Shown: positions 25,801 through 37,191 of the stretch, in pieces | Layout: each line of letters starts with the position of its first letter | How positions within the stretch are numbered: the first letter of the stretch is position 1 | From: Branchiostoma lanceolatum | Taxonomy: Eukaryota > Chordata > Leptocardii > Amphioxiformes > Branchiostomatidae | Length of the DNA: 64,000 nt | Assembly (NCBI RefSeq): GCF_035083965.1 | Contig: NC_089732.1 | Location: forward strand, 3,921,383 to 3,985,382 | Direction of reading: 5' to 3' | Program-made: the position numbers and the translations under genes | The notes under the pieces: generated by a model | Told to the model about the DNA's origin: nothing | The model's input: the letters and a program-made list of their open reading frames with translations, nothing else | Database searches by the model: none

Positions 25801-28800
25801 CTTGGTTCAGTGTTGTTGCATTCCAAATAATTTCAAATCCCAAAATTACCCTTGTAGTAGAAAAAAACTTTCATTTTGAGAGACTAAATTGTCAACAAAT
25901 TTGTTAATTAGATGCCTATCAGGCCTGTACAATGTTGCAACATGGAGGTTTGGTGGCAACAAACCACAGGGTTCTCATGTTACACATCAAAGGGCCTGTG
26001 AAAGGGTGAGCCAGACAGTAGCCATGGTAGCGGCACCAACACAGTAAGGGGCGGGGCTTACACCCAAAATTCTTGGAAAGCCTCGGCACTCTCTCTGTAG
26101 GGGAGTGATCTTTTTAAAAGTATTTTTATGTGATAATAACGGTGACTAGATTGCAATCTTATTTTGTGTATAGACTCTACTATGGAAACTTATTATTGTT
26201 TTATTGTCATGCACATTTTCGACTGAGGCAAAGGAGTTTTATTTATAAATCAAAAAAAAAGTTGTTTCCCCTTCTTCGAGGTGAGCTCTTCCTTGCATAA
26301 GAAACATTCCCACGCACGGACTATCACTGCTGTGCGTCTTTACTGTGGCGATTTTCGAAGGACTAAATGTACATGTTCGTGGTAGGATTGAAATGTTCTA
26401 GTATATTTTTAAAGTGATTATACAGTTTCTAATGCTAAGACACAATTTTTACAAGGTGTTGTTTGTAGCTTTTCAAAGTTTTTGGGAAAGGCTGTATTTT
26501 AACCTCCTTGATCTCACGTGAGTAATCTTACATGTGTACTTGAAACATTGTGTGCCGCTGGCATAAACGTTACATGTAATTTGTTTTCTGATCAGCGTGC
26601 TTTGGTTTACGATCTAAACAGAGACTGTCAAAGTTGTTTATATGAAAAATACATTTCAAAACTTCAGTGTACGGTCTTATTTTCTCCTAATAACAACGTT
26701 ACTTTGTAGCGAGATCGACCGATATGTTAGTACCGCCAGGGTTTCACAAATGTCGGGTCATTGTATCGGCGGGGAAATCCACGTCCTTTGGTCGAAAAAT
26801 AGCGATTTAGGAGCCAAAATATCGGGGGAATATGGAAAAAAACTAAACTTTCGACATAAGGGGGATCTCTGGTAAGCAAAGCCCCGATGGATTTTCAAAA
26901 AATCAATAAACGTACCGTCCAAAATAAGAACGTACTGGGTGGATTTTGAGGCTGAAAAAAATAAACGTACCGGTACGTTTATTTGGGAGATGAGAGTAGG
27001 TGGTGCAGAACTTTAAACCACTGCAAAAACCGCAAACATAAAGCCACCGCGAACATTTCTGTATTTACAGTATCATGGAGCATGCATCATAAGAATTTCT
27101 GCAAAGGGTGCCTTTTAATTTAAGAGACATAATAGCTAGTTGGGATATCATTGTAAGAAATAAGGTTCCTGCTATCTCATCTCCAGAAAACTGTCTTTGC
27201 ACAAACTATGCCAGATGTTGTTGCTTTGAATTTGAAGAGTTCATGTACAGTTGTATCTTATTTCTTATTTTGTTTTGGTAAAACGACTTGATTGTACTTC
27301 CTAACAGATACCGGTGTCTGAAGTGCTACAACTATGACCTGTGTCAGAACTGTTTCTTTGTGGGTCGGAGTTCAAGGTCACACAAACTCAGCCATCCTAT
27401 CCAGGAGTACTGTACACAGGTACGGTAGAAGGTTGGGATTGTTCTAGCGGTTATCGATGCATTATGTTGACTTTCTGATCTATAGAAACATTACAACACT
27501 TTGTTTGATATGGTTGCAATTTATTTGGAAACACAGGCAGCTTTGCTGGATTCGAGCCATACAAATAACCAAGAAAATCTGTATCTGTATAGCTGGTATA
27601 ACCACCCTTTGACGTAACATACCAGCTTCGAAGGCACTCGGCACGGCAGCAGCTTGTTTTATTACACTGAACTACCTGTCACACCTGACTTTTGCACATC
27701 TAGATGCCTCTACTGTACCTGGTGATAGCGAATTCCACTCGTACTCTACGATATACTCTCTGAAATAACCAGTTTAACTACATGAATTCTAAAAAAGATC
27801 GCAATCTTCTCTCGGATGCATTTTCATTCAGAGGGCGAACAGTTTATATACTAGGCATTTTTAGGGATGAGCCATATTAGGTTATTACATGTAAGTACTG
27901 TAACCTTTTATTTTGTTTGTTGTATCTTTGACTAGACATCATCGAAAGAAGACGCCAAGGCCTTCGCCCGTACTGTAAGGAACAACGTCACCAAGAGGTA
28001 CAAGAAGAAGAGAAACAAGTCGAACTTCCTGCCTGTGCATGGATACAGGGAGGATGACACTGACAGCTTGTGAGTTCCTCACTTTTAGTCAAGAAATTTC
28101 TCACTCACACTCTCTTTAATCCCATGGTCAGTGGCCCTTCCTCTGGACCAAGAAGCCATGAGTTTGATCCTGGCTGTGTCGCTTACCTGACATGCGCGCT
28201 ACCGGAAAGGGTTGAAGTCCTTAGGACGGGACGTTAAGCCGTGGTCCACTGTTCATTGTGCTTGTGGAAAAGAGTAGGGGAATTTCCCAGGCACAGTGAT
28301 CCTGTAAATACTGTACATGTAGATAGCCTCTGTCTTCTCTGTCATGACCAGTGGAGAATAGCTCTTCAGTGAGCTAAACTGGATCAATATCACTTTCATT
28401 TTCTTTTACAACTGCAGGGCTGATACCCAGAGTGAGGCTGACATGCATGGCATGCTGGGAAGACTTGCTACCCGACTGGCAGACATGGAGAGTTCTCTGC
28501 CCCCGACCAAAGTGTCCCGACCACAGCAGACTTCCCCCAAACTGGCACAGAGGGAAAGGGTAAGAACCGATTACATCTTAAGACACTTAAACAAAATGTG
28601 TATCTGTCTGTGTGTGTGTTTGTCTGTGTGTGTGTGTGTGTGTATGTGTGTGTGTGTGCAGTTTAGGTATGTTCTGCCAGAGGGTGCTTTGCAATTTCCA
28701 TGACAACACTGCTTCTGAGGGGGTGAAGTCTGCCGTCTCTGATTGCCTTGTTCTGTCATGATCTCCACGTTCCAGCCGAGTCCCCGTAGTAGATTGTGGT

Positions 28801-31800
28801 GAACCTTGCTCCAAGAGCCATATAACCATTCTGGCCCAAAATGGGGAGGGAATTTCCTGAGCAGCCTTCGTAACCCCTGCTTCGCCTAAAGAGACAGTTG
28901 GTTGAGCTTGCCTCAGCTTGATGTTCCTGACCTGGGGAGAAGAGATGCTGCTTCAGTGAGTGTTAGTTCAGTGTCCAGAAGTGGTTCATGTGGCCTTGCA
29001 CTGAGCAAAGTCGTTTTAAAAAATCTTTTATTGTTCCAGCCAACCCCTCCGGAACAGGTGGTGGTGAACCTCGCTCCTGAGGAGCGTCTGGAACTGGAGG
29101 ACATCATCCAAGACCTTGAGGCCGAGAAGGACGACCTTCTGGATGACATTAACGATCTGAGGACGCAGCGTTCGGAGGCGGGGTCAGTCGTGCACGACGA
29201 ACAGGACAGGCTGCAGGCACAGGTCAGAGTAACACGCATACAGTCACAGTGATTTCTGTTGATGTTGTTTTGTCAACCGCCTCATGGCATAACACACCAG
29301 GTTTGTACTGAAGAGTACAGGCTGAATATCCAAACAGATTTATTTGATCGACTCACACCAAGAATAACCCCTACTCGTATCGATGAGTGTGATGGCTTCT
29401 CAAACATGGGACCTCCATTTGATGTCTATTTTAGTTGAACTACAGCATTTAGCAAGAAATTTTTTTACTGATTTTCCCACAGGTGGAGGTGTTGGAGTCC
29501 CACAATAGACAGCTGGAACTGCAGCTGGAGAAGTACAGGCTCAGGGTACAGGTGAGTCGGATATCAGTTTAATATACATTTTGTACTGCCAATAGACTCT
29601 GCTTTTGTATTCTGCTGCATTAACTGTGATTCAGAATTGCGAGTCAGAATTTTTATACAATGTAGCATGCAAGATTGCAGATTGTTTTTGTTCTTTTTGT
29701 TACCTGCAATCTTGAATATTTTTCACACAACTTTTCATCTCCATTTTGAATATCAATCTTCTTCTTGTGTCGTAACGCCACCTCCTTCTACTTCCTCTAG
29801 ATGCAAGAGAGAAGCCCGGCAGCCCTCCCAGCCCCTCCCCCACCACAACCCCAAATCCTGTCCCCTCCCTACCAACTACAACCCCCCCTCCCCTTACCCT
29901 CCCTCTCCTCCCATCCCCCCGTGTACACCTACCCCACCCCCTCCTACCAGTCCCCTCCCCACCCCCTGGCCCTGTCCCACCCCCCTCAGCAGTACCCCTC
30001 CCCTATCAGACCCCCTCCCCCTCAATACCAGTCCACCCCAGGTCAAAGGCCATGCTGGCGGCCACCAACTTTCTCCCAGCAGCCTTTGCGGGAGGAGGAG
30101 TACCAGGATGAGGAAGCTGACCAATCAGAAGACATGTATCAAGTGAGTGCTGCTGCTATTCGTTATATGATGCTTATTTGTTAAGTGTTTATGCATGCTT
30201 TCCCCAAGTGACCTGCCAAAATGATCATGTTTTTCAATTTCAATTTTATTTATTTTACCAGGGGACATCTCAGATGTCTGCTTTTCAGATGACCCTGGGC
30301 ACAAACATTAAAAATACAATCAGATACAAATATACAGATAACGTTACAGACATACATCACAGTATTTCAACTTATCCCAGTCAGTTCTTAGTTACACTTT
30401 CCTTGGTTTATTTGCTTCATATCAAACAGACTTAGTCAAATAGCCTATGAATGGATTTTTGTTGAAGTGATAAAATGTTCTTTACTTTCTGGACCCTGAA
30501 ATGGTCAAACCAGGGGAAGATAATACAATCCTTTGTACCTTCTGAGCAATTGAATCGTTTTCAACTGTTGTCCTTTTCCAAAACCTTTTCCAAAACTTGA
30601 TACTTAAGAAACTTTTTGGACCCCTACTTTTCCTTTTAATTGCTTCTCAACCAATCAAAAATGTTCATGGTTTTTATTAGGATGATGATGATGATGAAGA
30701 CGGAGCCTACCACCTGGGTTTAGAGGCCACGTACCTGCCGGAGACGTCTCACCGCTTTCCTTCCGAGGAGGCGGAGCTCGAGGACCTCGTCTCAAGGGTC
30801 AAGGACGCCTTTCCCAAGAACATGTCCTACAGTAAGTTGTCTTATGTTCTGTATCAATACGGTCTCCATTTTGAAAAAATTTTCTGTCCTAATCATTGTC
30901 TGTTGTCTATTTCCATCGTTAAATCTGTAATTTTAAGCTCAGAAAAATACAATTTCATGTCATGAAGTTCAGATCTTTAATGGCTGGAGTGAAATTTCCT
31001 TCAGAATGTAAGCTATTTCATCATGTCATGCCTATATCCTATGTCATCTTTGATTTACCTGAAGAGCATCTCTCAGTTAGTATCATGATTATAGTATTCA
31101 TGACTATATAAAGATTGTACATGCATGTATAGATCTTAGGATAGTATACAAATGTAGCTGTTACTGTGTCAGGCTCATTTCTAGACTATTTCATTTTAAA
31201 AGTTTTGGGTCAGAACTTTTGATTTGATTTGATTTATTCGCACATATTAAAATCATTTTGTATTACATAATAGAACAACAAAATATACGTGCTGGGGGAA
31301 GAAAAAAGCCATAGTGGCTTATACAAGGTCTTCCCCCGTCTAAATTAACAAAAAATCACATAAATCTAACAATTCATAACATTTTGAGCCCCTCATGTTC
31401 ATGATCATAGCAGTCTTAACTAGATTTTCCTGTGAATTGTCATGAAAATAATCAGGAGGCTCAAAAGTTCTTCTGATACCAACCCTGTAAGCGTTTTGCT
31501 AGGTATAGCCTTTACTCATGTTACATGTAGGACTGTCATATACAATACTCATATCAAGCTCTGATACATGTAGTTAGTATCTTTGATTTGAATTTCCTCA
31601 TGCCCATCAACATTTCTGATTTCTGTCTCCCTTTTCTTACCTGCTGCCACCAGGAGATGATGACTCAGGTATAGTCAAGTGTCAATGTCTCGGGTAGAAG
31701 GTTTCATGCATGCAACCTTTCATACTGCATGCCTCAATGGATATGGAGATACACGAATACTCACCCACTTTTATGTCTTGTGCTGAGTGAAATTTTGGGT

Positions 31801-32720
31801 AGTCACAAACATCTGTGAATGCATGCCATACCACTAACCAAATATCAAACTTGTGTCAGTTATAGTGCTTGGGAAAGGGTTTTGCAGATTGCAGTTTTTG
31901 GGGAAAGGGGGTATGTACAAAATGTCTTGAAAAAAGTCTCAGAAACATGATACATTGTCTTCAGAATTCTTTATATCAATGATACTATTTTCAATTGGAC
32001 TTTCCGTTCATTAGGCTGACCCAGCTACATGTGTACAGGTGTAAAACCACCAAAGAAACCCTATTTTCAAACGGTGTATCACACTGCCAATCTTTTGAAA
32101 AGGAGCAGAAAACATCAGTGTACATAAGAATGTCATCATCCATGGAAGTTTGTTGTGATCTAATATTTGCTTTCCTCTCCTCTAGTCTACTCCCATGATG
32201 TGGGTGATGAGATGATTGCAGCTGCCAGGAAGGGAGGGGAGGCCGTGACTTCACTTGTCACCAGGATTGTGGACACAGGTAAGGACTTAGTACCACAGCA
32301 GGGTTGTATTAATCAAAAGGAGTTTGGTTTGGGGAAGAAGCTGTTAGCATGAAAGGAATGCAAAGTGTAGATGTTATTTTTAACCTTCTTTCTGCTGCCT
32401 AAATCTGTAACCAATAGAGAATTGGGTGCCAAACAGCTACTTCAGAGCGCTAAAGGTTAAGCTTCTGTAGATGTATCTACATGTAGTTGTGTCCTTACTA
32501 AAAAGTCTAGTAAATCCATTGTTGATGGACGTTAAACCGGATAGTGAGTGAGTGAGTGATGGATAATGTTTCAGTTTGTTATCGCCTACATGTAAAAGTG
32601 GTACGTGTGTTGATAAAGATCAACATGTTGTCATGACCCTTCTCTCCCCTCTTCACAGGTGCAGGGCCCCGGCACAGTTTACTTCAAGATGACGATGAAG
32701 ATGAGGAAGAAGATTACTGA
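19874..32720 (+). CDS. Dystrophin-superfamily protein, short WW-EF-ZZ form
   Basis: A predicted 709-aa adaptor linking membrane glycoproteins to the cytoskeleton. Nineteen exons join in phase: 19874-19889, 20223-20289, 20782-20843, 22106-22180, 22517-22721, 23208-23293, 23569-23648, 23885-23956, 24819-24982, 27308-27419, 27936-28069, 28418-28559, 29040-29222, 29483-29551, 29801-30142, 30681-30831, 31654-31668, 32186-32278, 32659-32720. A WW domain lies at 13-42 (W14, [15 protein letters not shown]). Dystrophin EF-hand-like helices span 49-255. A ZZ zinc finger lies at about 264-305 (C264, C267, C279, C282, C288, C291, H301, H305). A coiled coil is at about 406-489, a proline-rich exon at 490-603 with PPVY and PPQY, and acidic runs in the tail. 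There are no actin-binding or spectrin repeats, so it resembles Dp71/DRP2 or dystrotelin/DAH-type forms; which subfamily is unresolved. Poly(A) signal at 33722. Confidence 0.92.
20395..20735. repeat. Cluster of inverted ACAGGAT/ATCCTGT motifs
   Basis: In intron 2 of the dystrophin-like gene, the motif (T)GACAGGAT and its complement ATCCTGTCA recur about nine times in 340 bases. Several form near-palindromes such as GACAGGATTATCCTGTC and ACAGGATCATCCTG. Spacing is irregular. It is probably an inverted-repeat satellite or a decayed foldback element. Confidence 0.7.
21062..21632. mobile_element. Hairpin MITE, interrupted by a nested element
   Basis: The left end is TAGCCTGGGTGCCATCC at 21062 and the right end is its reverse complement, ending at 21632. 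Next to the left end is a hairpin with arms of about 26 bases (CTACCGGGGCTCCTACACTC and its complement, loop TTAGGGTAGC). A 466-base unit (21142-21607) splits the element. Confidence 0.8.
21142..21607. mobile_element. Nested non-autonomous element, 6-bp target duplication
   Basis: The ends are CAGGGCTCGAACTTAA and the complement of CAGGCCTCGAAATTAA, that is 14 of 16 matching terminal inverted bases. It is flanked by AAATAG on both sides (21136-21141, 21608-21613). The neighbouring duplicate at 21651-21731 shows the same site without the insertion. A second family member lies at 41792-42230. It has no coding capacity. Confidence 0.8.
21651..21752. mobile_element. Second hairpin-MITE copy (empty site)
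   Basis: This repeats the hairpin and right end of 21062-21632 nearly exactly, including the following GCTAGCTAGACATTGCTGG. It keeps a single AAATAG where the 466-base unit sits in the first copy. Confidence 0.8.
25115..27072. mobile_element. MITE with TACTGTAAATGC ends, interrupted
   Basis: Left part 25115-25223 and right part 26999-27072 together align in order with the reverse complement of the intact copy at 10639-10828. The right end reads GCGAACATTTCTGTATTTAC followed by AGTA. A 1.77-kb element sits between the halves. It lies in intron 9 of the dystrophin-like gene. Confidence 0.75.
25224..26998. mobile_element. 1.77-kb non-autonomous DNA transposon
   Basis: It has terminal inverted repeats of about 28 bases: TACTCTCATCTCCCAAATAA at the left and its complement at the right. 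Just inside both ends are direct subrepeats AATAAACRTACCCCCCGG and related AATAAACGTACCG units. No transposase frame was found; the open frames near 26518-26875 are short and unrecognised. A clear target duplication is not visible. Confidence 0.75.
27581..27725 (+). repeat. Dispersed repeat (ACACACCAGCT family)
   Basis: The blocks run in the same order as in the copy at 18674-18800: TATAACCACCCTTTGACG, ACATACCAGCTTCGAAGGC, ACTGAACTACCTGTC, TTTGCACATCTA. It lies in intron 10 of the dystrophin-like gene. Confidence 0.7.
28120..28310 (+). repeat. SINE-like interspersed repeat
   Basis: It contains GAGTTTGATCCTGGC, resembling a degenerate tRNA-type B box, followed by GGACGGGACGTTAAGCCG. A related GGACGTTAAACCGG followed by GTGAGTGAGTGA occurs at 32529-32559. 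The class is inferred from these motifs only. It lies in intron 11 of the dystrophin-like gene. Confidence 0.4.
28604..28660 (+). repeat. GT microsatellite
   Basis: An interrupted (TG)n tract in intron 12 of the dystrophin-like gene. Open frames here on both strands are low-complexity artefacts. Confidence 0.9.
31211..31350. repeat. Interspersed repeat tail (GGGGGAAG/CTTCCCCC)
   Basis: It starts with (GATTT)n and carries GGGGGAAGAAAAAAGCC and the opposing GGTCTTCCCCC around TAGTGGCTTATAC. Similar (TTTA)n-GGGGAA-CCTATGGCC-AAGG units occur at 58453-58530, 54440-54500 and 61766-61830, and a relative at 30231-30330. Confidence 0.5.
32384..32456. mobile_element. TTAA-flanked MITE, copy 2
   Basis: The flanks are TTAA at 32380-32383 and 32457-32460. 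The ends CCTTCTTTCTGCTGCC and CGCTAAAGG are degenerate versions of copy 3. The internal GGTGCCAAAC block is shared with copy 3. It lies in the last intron of the dystrophin-like gene. Confidence 0.6.
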
Positions 32721-33721
32721 CAGCTTCCCCAAGTTCGGGAGATACATCCACTTAGTCTATGTCTGATATATAAGAAGTTGTATGTAAATGTAAGAACTAG
32801 TCCGGACCAGGGTTTTCCACAGTGTTGGATCTTTTTCCATCTTGGCAGTAAACCCATGTGAATCTCCTAGCGTGACTTGATCTTTTTCATATCAAGTACA
32901 CCAATTTTTTGTTAGATGATGGAATGGACAAATTGTCAATAGCAACAACTTTCCATCAAGTACTGGAGAAAATCCTAGTTCTGACATCTTCGACCAGTCA
33001 AAACAGTATTATGCATACAAAAAGCAGCTCCTATTTTTGACTGATCTGGCTAGTCTTTTCTCAGGTGATAGCAAATACATGTAGTGTCATTTCTAATTAG
33101 GCTTTTCTATTACCCCAGCCTTTCCCTTTACAAAGGTTGTACTAGAATAGCTGAGAGCACTAAGTAGAAGGCAATCTGTAATGTGCACATTGTAAGATAT
33201 AGAGAGCTGTTTCTGTCAGATCTTTTGAATATCGTGTAGTTTAGATGATGAGATATTAATTGTTGCAGGACAACAACTTTTTTGGTACCAGTTTGTAATG
33301 ATCAGAAATGCTTTGTCTTTTGTATAAAAGCAAAATGAGTTTGACTCCGTACTTTTATCTATTGTATACAAACAAATGAGTGAGTACAATAATTTTGTAC
33401 ATGTACTTGAATCCAGACTTCGAATAATACATTTTGTAAATCTGACTGATTTTTTCAAATTGTCAGCAAACAGAAATCCATCTTTCTGACAAAGTAGAGT
33501 CTTAGTTTCTTCTGATTGAAAGCCAGGGTGCAGCAGCTAAAGCACTGTAAGGCAGGAAAAGGATAAAGTTGCTGGATGTTCTAAACAGGAGTTTGTAACA
33601 TAATTCTCTTGGCAGAAATTTGATTGTACATTTTGTGGCTGGATCATTGCTGAATCAAACTGGTGTGTAGATATTTGTATCTGGAACTCTAGAGGTGTTT
33701 ATAATTACTTTTCTATTCATG

Positions 33722-33727
33722 AATAAA
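33722..33727 (+). terminator. Poly(A) signal of dystrophin-like gene
   Basis: AATAAA about 1 kb after the stop codon, followed by a GT-rich stretch (GGTGTTGGTGGTGTTTG) as expected downstream of a cleavage site. Confidence 0.7.
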
Positions 33728-33820
33728 ACTTTGATGGAACTCATAATGGTGTTGGTGGTGTTTGCTCCCCTCTCTTTAGGATTAGCCCGCAATAGTATTA
33801 TAGTAATTACGTTGCTGAAT

Positions 33821-34048
33821 GTTAGACATACAGGTAATAAGTTACCAAAAGCAGTTACTCATGCAACTGGGTATGATTTTGGATGTTTCAAGTAGCATCT
33901 ACTACCTTTCGTAAGTGACACAATCTGTAGACAAAAACCTGCTGGTTTACAAATTTTACTCAGTGCCACTGACGAAAGGTAGTAGATTCTAGCTGAAACG
34001 TCTGACAGTTTCCAAAATCATATTAAGTTACTTGAGTAACTGCTAGAT
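33821..34048 (+). mobile_element. Foldback element with hammerhead-like core
   Basis: It begins GTTAGACATACAGGTAATAA and has opposing arms around TACTCATGCAACTGG and TACTTGAGTAACTG. The interior carries CTGACGAAAG and, 20 bases later, CTGAAACGTCTG (33969-34004). Related elements are at 35600-35790, 37648-37790, 51860-51990 and 55690-55810. Confidence 0.6.
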
Positions 34049-34049
34049 C

Positions 34050-35173
34050 ATTCATTATATGATAAGTTTACTACAGGACATTGACAGTCCTGGACAACCA
34101 GCAAATTTATGATCCAGAATGACATCACATCACTCATATGGATTCTGGTCTTTAAAAAACACCAACCCCAATAAGCTGATAATATGGTTCACCTGAAACC
34201 AACAGTTGGACATACCTGAGGCCATTAGGGTGTTTGAGTATATATATCATTATCATAATTTACCCAAGCAGCTTAGTCTGCTCCAGAAAAATCATAAAAA
34301 ATAAGACAACAATGAATAAGCTAAAAACATGGATGGGGGCAATGTTCACTTTAATGATACGTAGAAGTAAACCTACAGGTTCATGTATGGGATGAATGTA
34401 GTAGTTCATCCCTATTTCCTTACAGTTCTTGCGCCACAAATGAAAATTGTACTGAGCTACTCTGGGCAATAGACTAGATTTTTCAGAGTCATGTTGTTCC
34501 ATACTTGCCTAGCAATGCTTGGAATAACAGCCTCCCAATTTTGGGAGGACATGTCAGCCCAAGGGGGTTGGCATGTGCGAGCCTTGGACAGTTGAGCTGA
34601 GCTGTCCAATGGCTTAGGAGATCACTAGTTCTCTGTCTGGGAATCTAGTGTCTCAAAAAACTAGGGCCCTCCGCGGTGCCCTTAAGGCTGGTCTGGCCAC
34701 GCCAGGCTGTGCCGCAAGATGTCAAGTAACACAATGTCACATTAAGTCAAAATTATAACAAAAACATACAAATATCTCAAAATTTACTCATTATAAGTTC
34801 ATTTTCCCACACTCTTCTAGCCCTCCCCTCAATACAAGGTTTAATATTGTATGCAAATCCTACTAGTGTTATTTGGGTCCTTTTGTGCCCCAACCCCACC
34901 CACACCCCTGCAAATCTTTACACTACCTTAACGGCATGCATCTTTCACTTGTGGTCTGGACACTAAAAAGACCATTTGGGTAAATTATGTTTATATACAC
35001 CTGTGCCACAGGTGAGTGTAATTAGTTAGAATATATTAATTGTTGTAATTGCTTGATTAGTAATCTATGAGGATTGGCCAATAGTATTTTGTTGATGCCC
35101 AGTATCTGATGTGACCATATGAAAAAACAATCAAGAACAGAGAAACATACAAACGTATCATAGAAAAGTATTC
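34050..35173. other. Intergenic sequence, no gene seen
   Basis: It contains a small hairpin (CCTCCCAATTTTGGGAGG near 34531) and GC-richer repeat-like sequence at 34600-34720. An 80-codon minus-strand frame at 34260-34502 is not recognised and has no splice support. Confidence 0.45.
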
Positions 35174-35179
35174 TTTATT
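35174..35179 (-). terminator. Poly(A) signal, candidate microprotein gene
   Basis: AATAAA on the minus strand, 39 bases after the stop codon at 35218. It supports a transcript ending here. Confidence 0.4.
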
Positions 35180-35217
35180 CAATTATTGAGTAAACATGGG
35201 CAAGATATCTACTAACT

Positions 35218-36297
35218 TCATACTGCCACAAATATGACAAATTGTCTTAATGATTGATAGTAACATTGAATAACTATAAGTAGTGATGTGTCAATTGCCA
35301 TTGCCATGAACTTGTCTGTCCCTAACTGTTGGCTCTCAAATATCAGCTGTGCTGCCTCGAGAGCCAGTGTAGTGTACTGTGACATTTGACAAGGTGTCAA
35401 TAGATATAAATAAATAAATAAATCTGACAAAGCCTTAATATCGTACATGTAGAAGGACATGTACACCAAATTCGATGTTGCTCACCGTACATATCACATA
35501 ACATGCTCATAGGTACAAAACCTTCACCTATCTCTTATATTAGTTAACATTAGGTATTTCGTGACTTTTGAATATTCTAGACTATACACATTGTTCGTTT
35601 GTGAAGGTTAGACATCTAGGTAAACAATATATAAAGACAACTCAAACTCTACAACTGGATAAAAATTCGGAGATTTATTTCCGGATGTTTCGAGTGACAT
35701 CCAGTGACGCTGAAGAAGAGTGATGGATGTCACTCGAAACGTCTGGAAATAAATCTCCGAATTTTTGTAGAGTTTGAAATATATACACATGGTTGGCTTG
35801 GCCACGTATTTACATGCAAATCATGCCAACTAGTATAATTGCATGGTTTATGATAGCTAGCCTGGATGCCAGACTGTTTTTTTTTGTTTGTTCTTGGAGT
35901 AGAGAATAGTGTGTGGTTATCAACAACACGACCAAACAATGAATTATCCGTCTGACCGATATACATTATACGTATTACGAGTATTTGGATAATCAGGCGA
36001 TCTTACGACTATTTTCCGACTTTGTCAAAACATTTTGACTCCTACGATTCAGCCCCAATTTCGTGTACATTCATGTATTAGCGGCTTAAAGCAGCCGGGA
36101 AAAGGGCATTCAAAAGTACTGTTTCTGTCTGACCTACTTTTCTCTTGCCTAAAACGAATTTATTTTACTAGTATCTTAGCAGTCCTTGATCTGTCCTAAA
36201 CATTCTCGGTGGTGTTGCGCGTTGCCAACACGTAAGTTACCTTCGAAGCTTCGTCTTCGAATTCCTCCGTGCCTCCGGTCCTTCTGGGGAAAAACAT
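35218..36297 (-). CDS. Candidate two-exon microprotein, unrecognised
   Basis: Exon 1 (36297-36241) encodes 19 residues starting MFFPRRTGG in a CG-rich island and ends at a donor GTAACT. A pyrimidine-containing acceptor TCACAG at 35377 opens a 53-codon exon (35376-35218) in the same phase, with a poly(A) signal just beyond. The joined 71-aa product has a charged N-terminus, a likely amphipathic helix (EASK-YTTLALEAAQ) and a hydrophobic C-terminus. I recognise no family. The second exon could be noncoding, other exons could lie between, and a foldback element sits in the intron. Treat it as a candidate only. Confidence 0.3.
35600..35790 (+). mobile_element. Long foldback with hammerhead-like core
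   Basis: Arms of about 55-60 bases (AAATTCGGAGATTTATTTCC and its complement, then GTTTCGAGTGACATCCA and its complement) face each other around a short loop. It starts AGGTTAGACATCTAGGTAA like its relatives. At 35710-35745 the order is CTGAAGA, a GAGTGA/TCACTC stem, then GAAACGTC. Confidence 0.75.
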
Positions 36298-37191
36298 CGA
36301 ACCCGGAATAAGCAGTTCTCCCCTTCCCTTGTCCGCAGTCTGGGACCGCCGGTTTCTTCCCCAAAACGTGGGAAAATCAACCAAAACAGAGAGGAAATCG
36401 CCCGAACAAATCTTCGATAGAACAAAGGGTCAGAGGTCATTCTGGAATTTTGCACACCTGTCAATGAGGACCCCTAGCAATCCGTGTGATTATTGCAGCG
36501 TCCCGGACACCATATTGCTGCAATAATATTTTTGACCGCTAGTCGGGGCTTTTGATCCATGGAGATTTTCCATATTTAACTCACATATCGTATTTAACAG
36601 CGAATGGTGACAACTTATATTCAGTTTATAAATCTCTTTAAAGATTTTTAATCAATCTATATAACGTTACATCAAGATTTATTGGTTTATTTTTCATCTT
36701 ATTTAGCAGTTTGTTGTACATGTGAGAAACATTTAGCTTGGTCTGCCCCTCTTACTAATGACTTTTACTGTTGGATTCTTGCTAGTGTAATGCTAATCTC
36801 CAAGCAGAAGTTGGGGTGTCAGAGAAGCCCAGCAGTCATATTTTTCCACACTCTTTCATTGTAGAGATTTGGGGAGATGCTCAAATATGTTCAATAAATG
36901 TAGTCTAGAATTATGGGGCAGATGTTTGGCCAGTGCTGCCTGCCCAAAGACTGACAGAGATCATCTCGATAAACGTGCAGATAATTGGGTTTAATTATCT
37001 GGTAGATGTTATCCATTGAATTAAATTGAAGCGGCCTTGGACTGTGGCAAGCTGCTTACTTTAACACACAGAGCCTTAGTTTGCCCATCCACACACACAC
37101 ATACATACATACATACATAAATACGAACACACATACACGGTCATAACCAAACAATCCAAATCACTGAAAACTTGTTAATGCAAGCATGAAT
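36298..37191. other. CG-rich flank then AT-rich intergenic sequence
   Basis: Bases 36200-36420 are CG-rich and look promoter-like for the minus-strand candidate exon. From 36560 on the sequence is AT-rich with no gene recognised. A (CA)/(CATA)n microsatellite lies at 37088-37120. Confidence 0.45.

Noticed and set aside
28571-28829. His/Thr-rich frames at the GT microsatellite
   Set aside because: They are translations of (CA)n and have no biological support.
29637-30146. 169-codon frame over the proline-rich exon of the dystrophin-like gene
   Set aside because: It is in a different frame from the phase-consistent exon 29801-30142 and starts in the intron.
36176-36464. Several overlapping minus-strand frames in the CG-rich island
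   Set aside because: Only the 19-codon stretch ending at the donor (36297-36241) has splice support. The others are GC-driven open frames.
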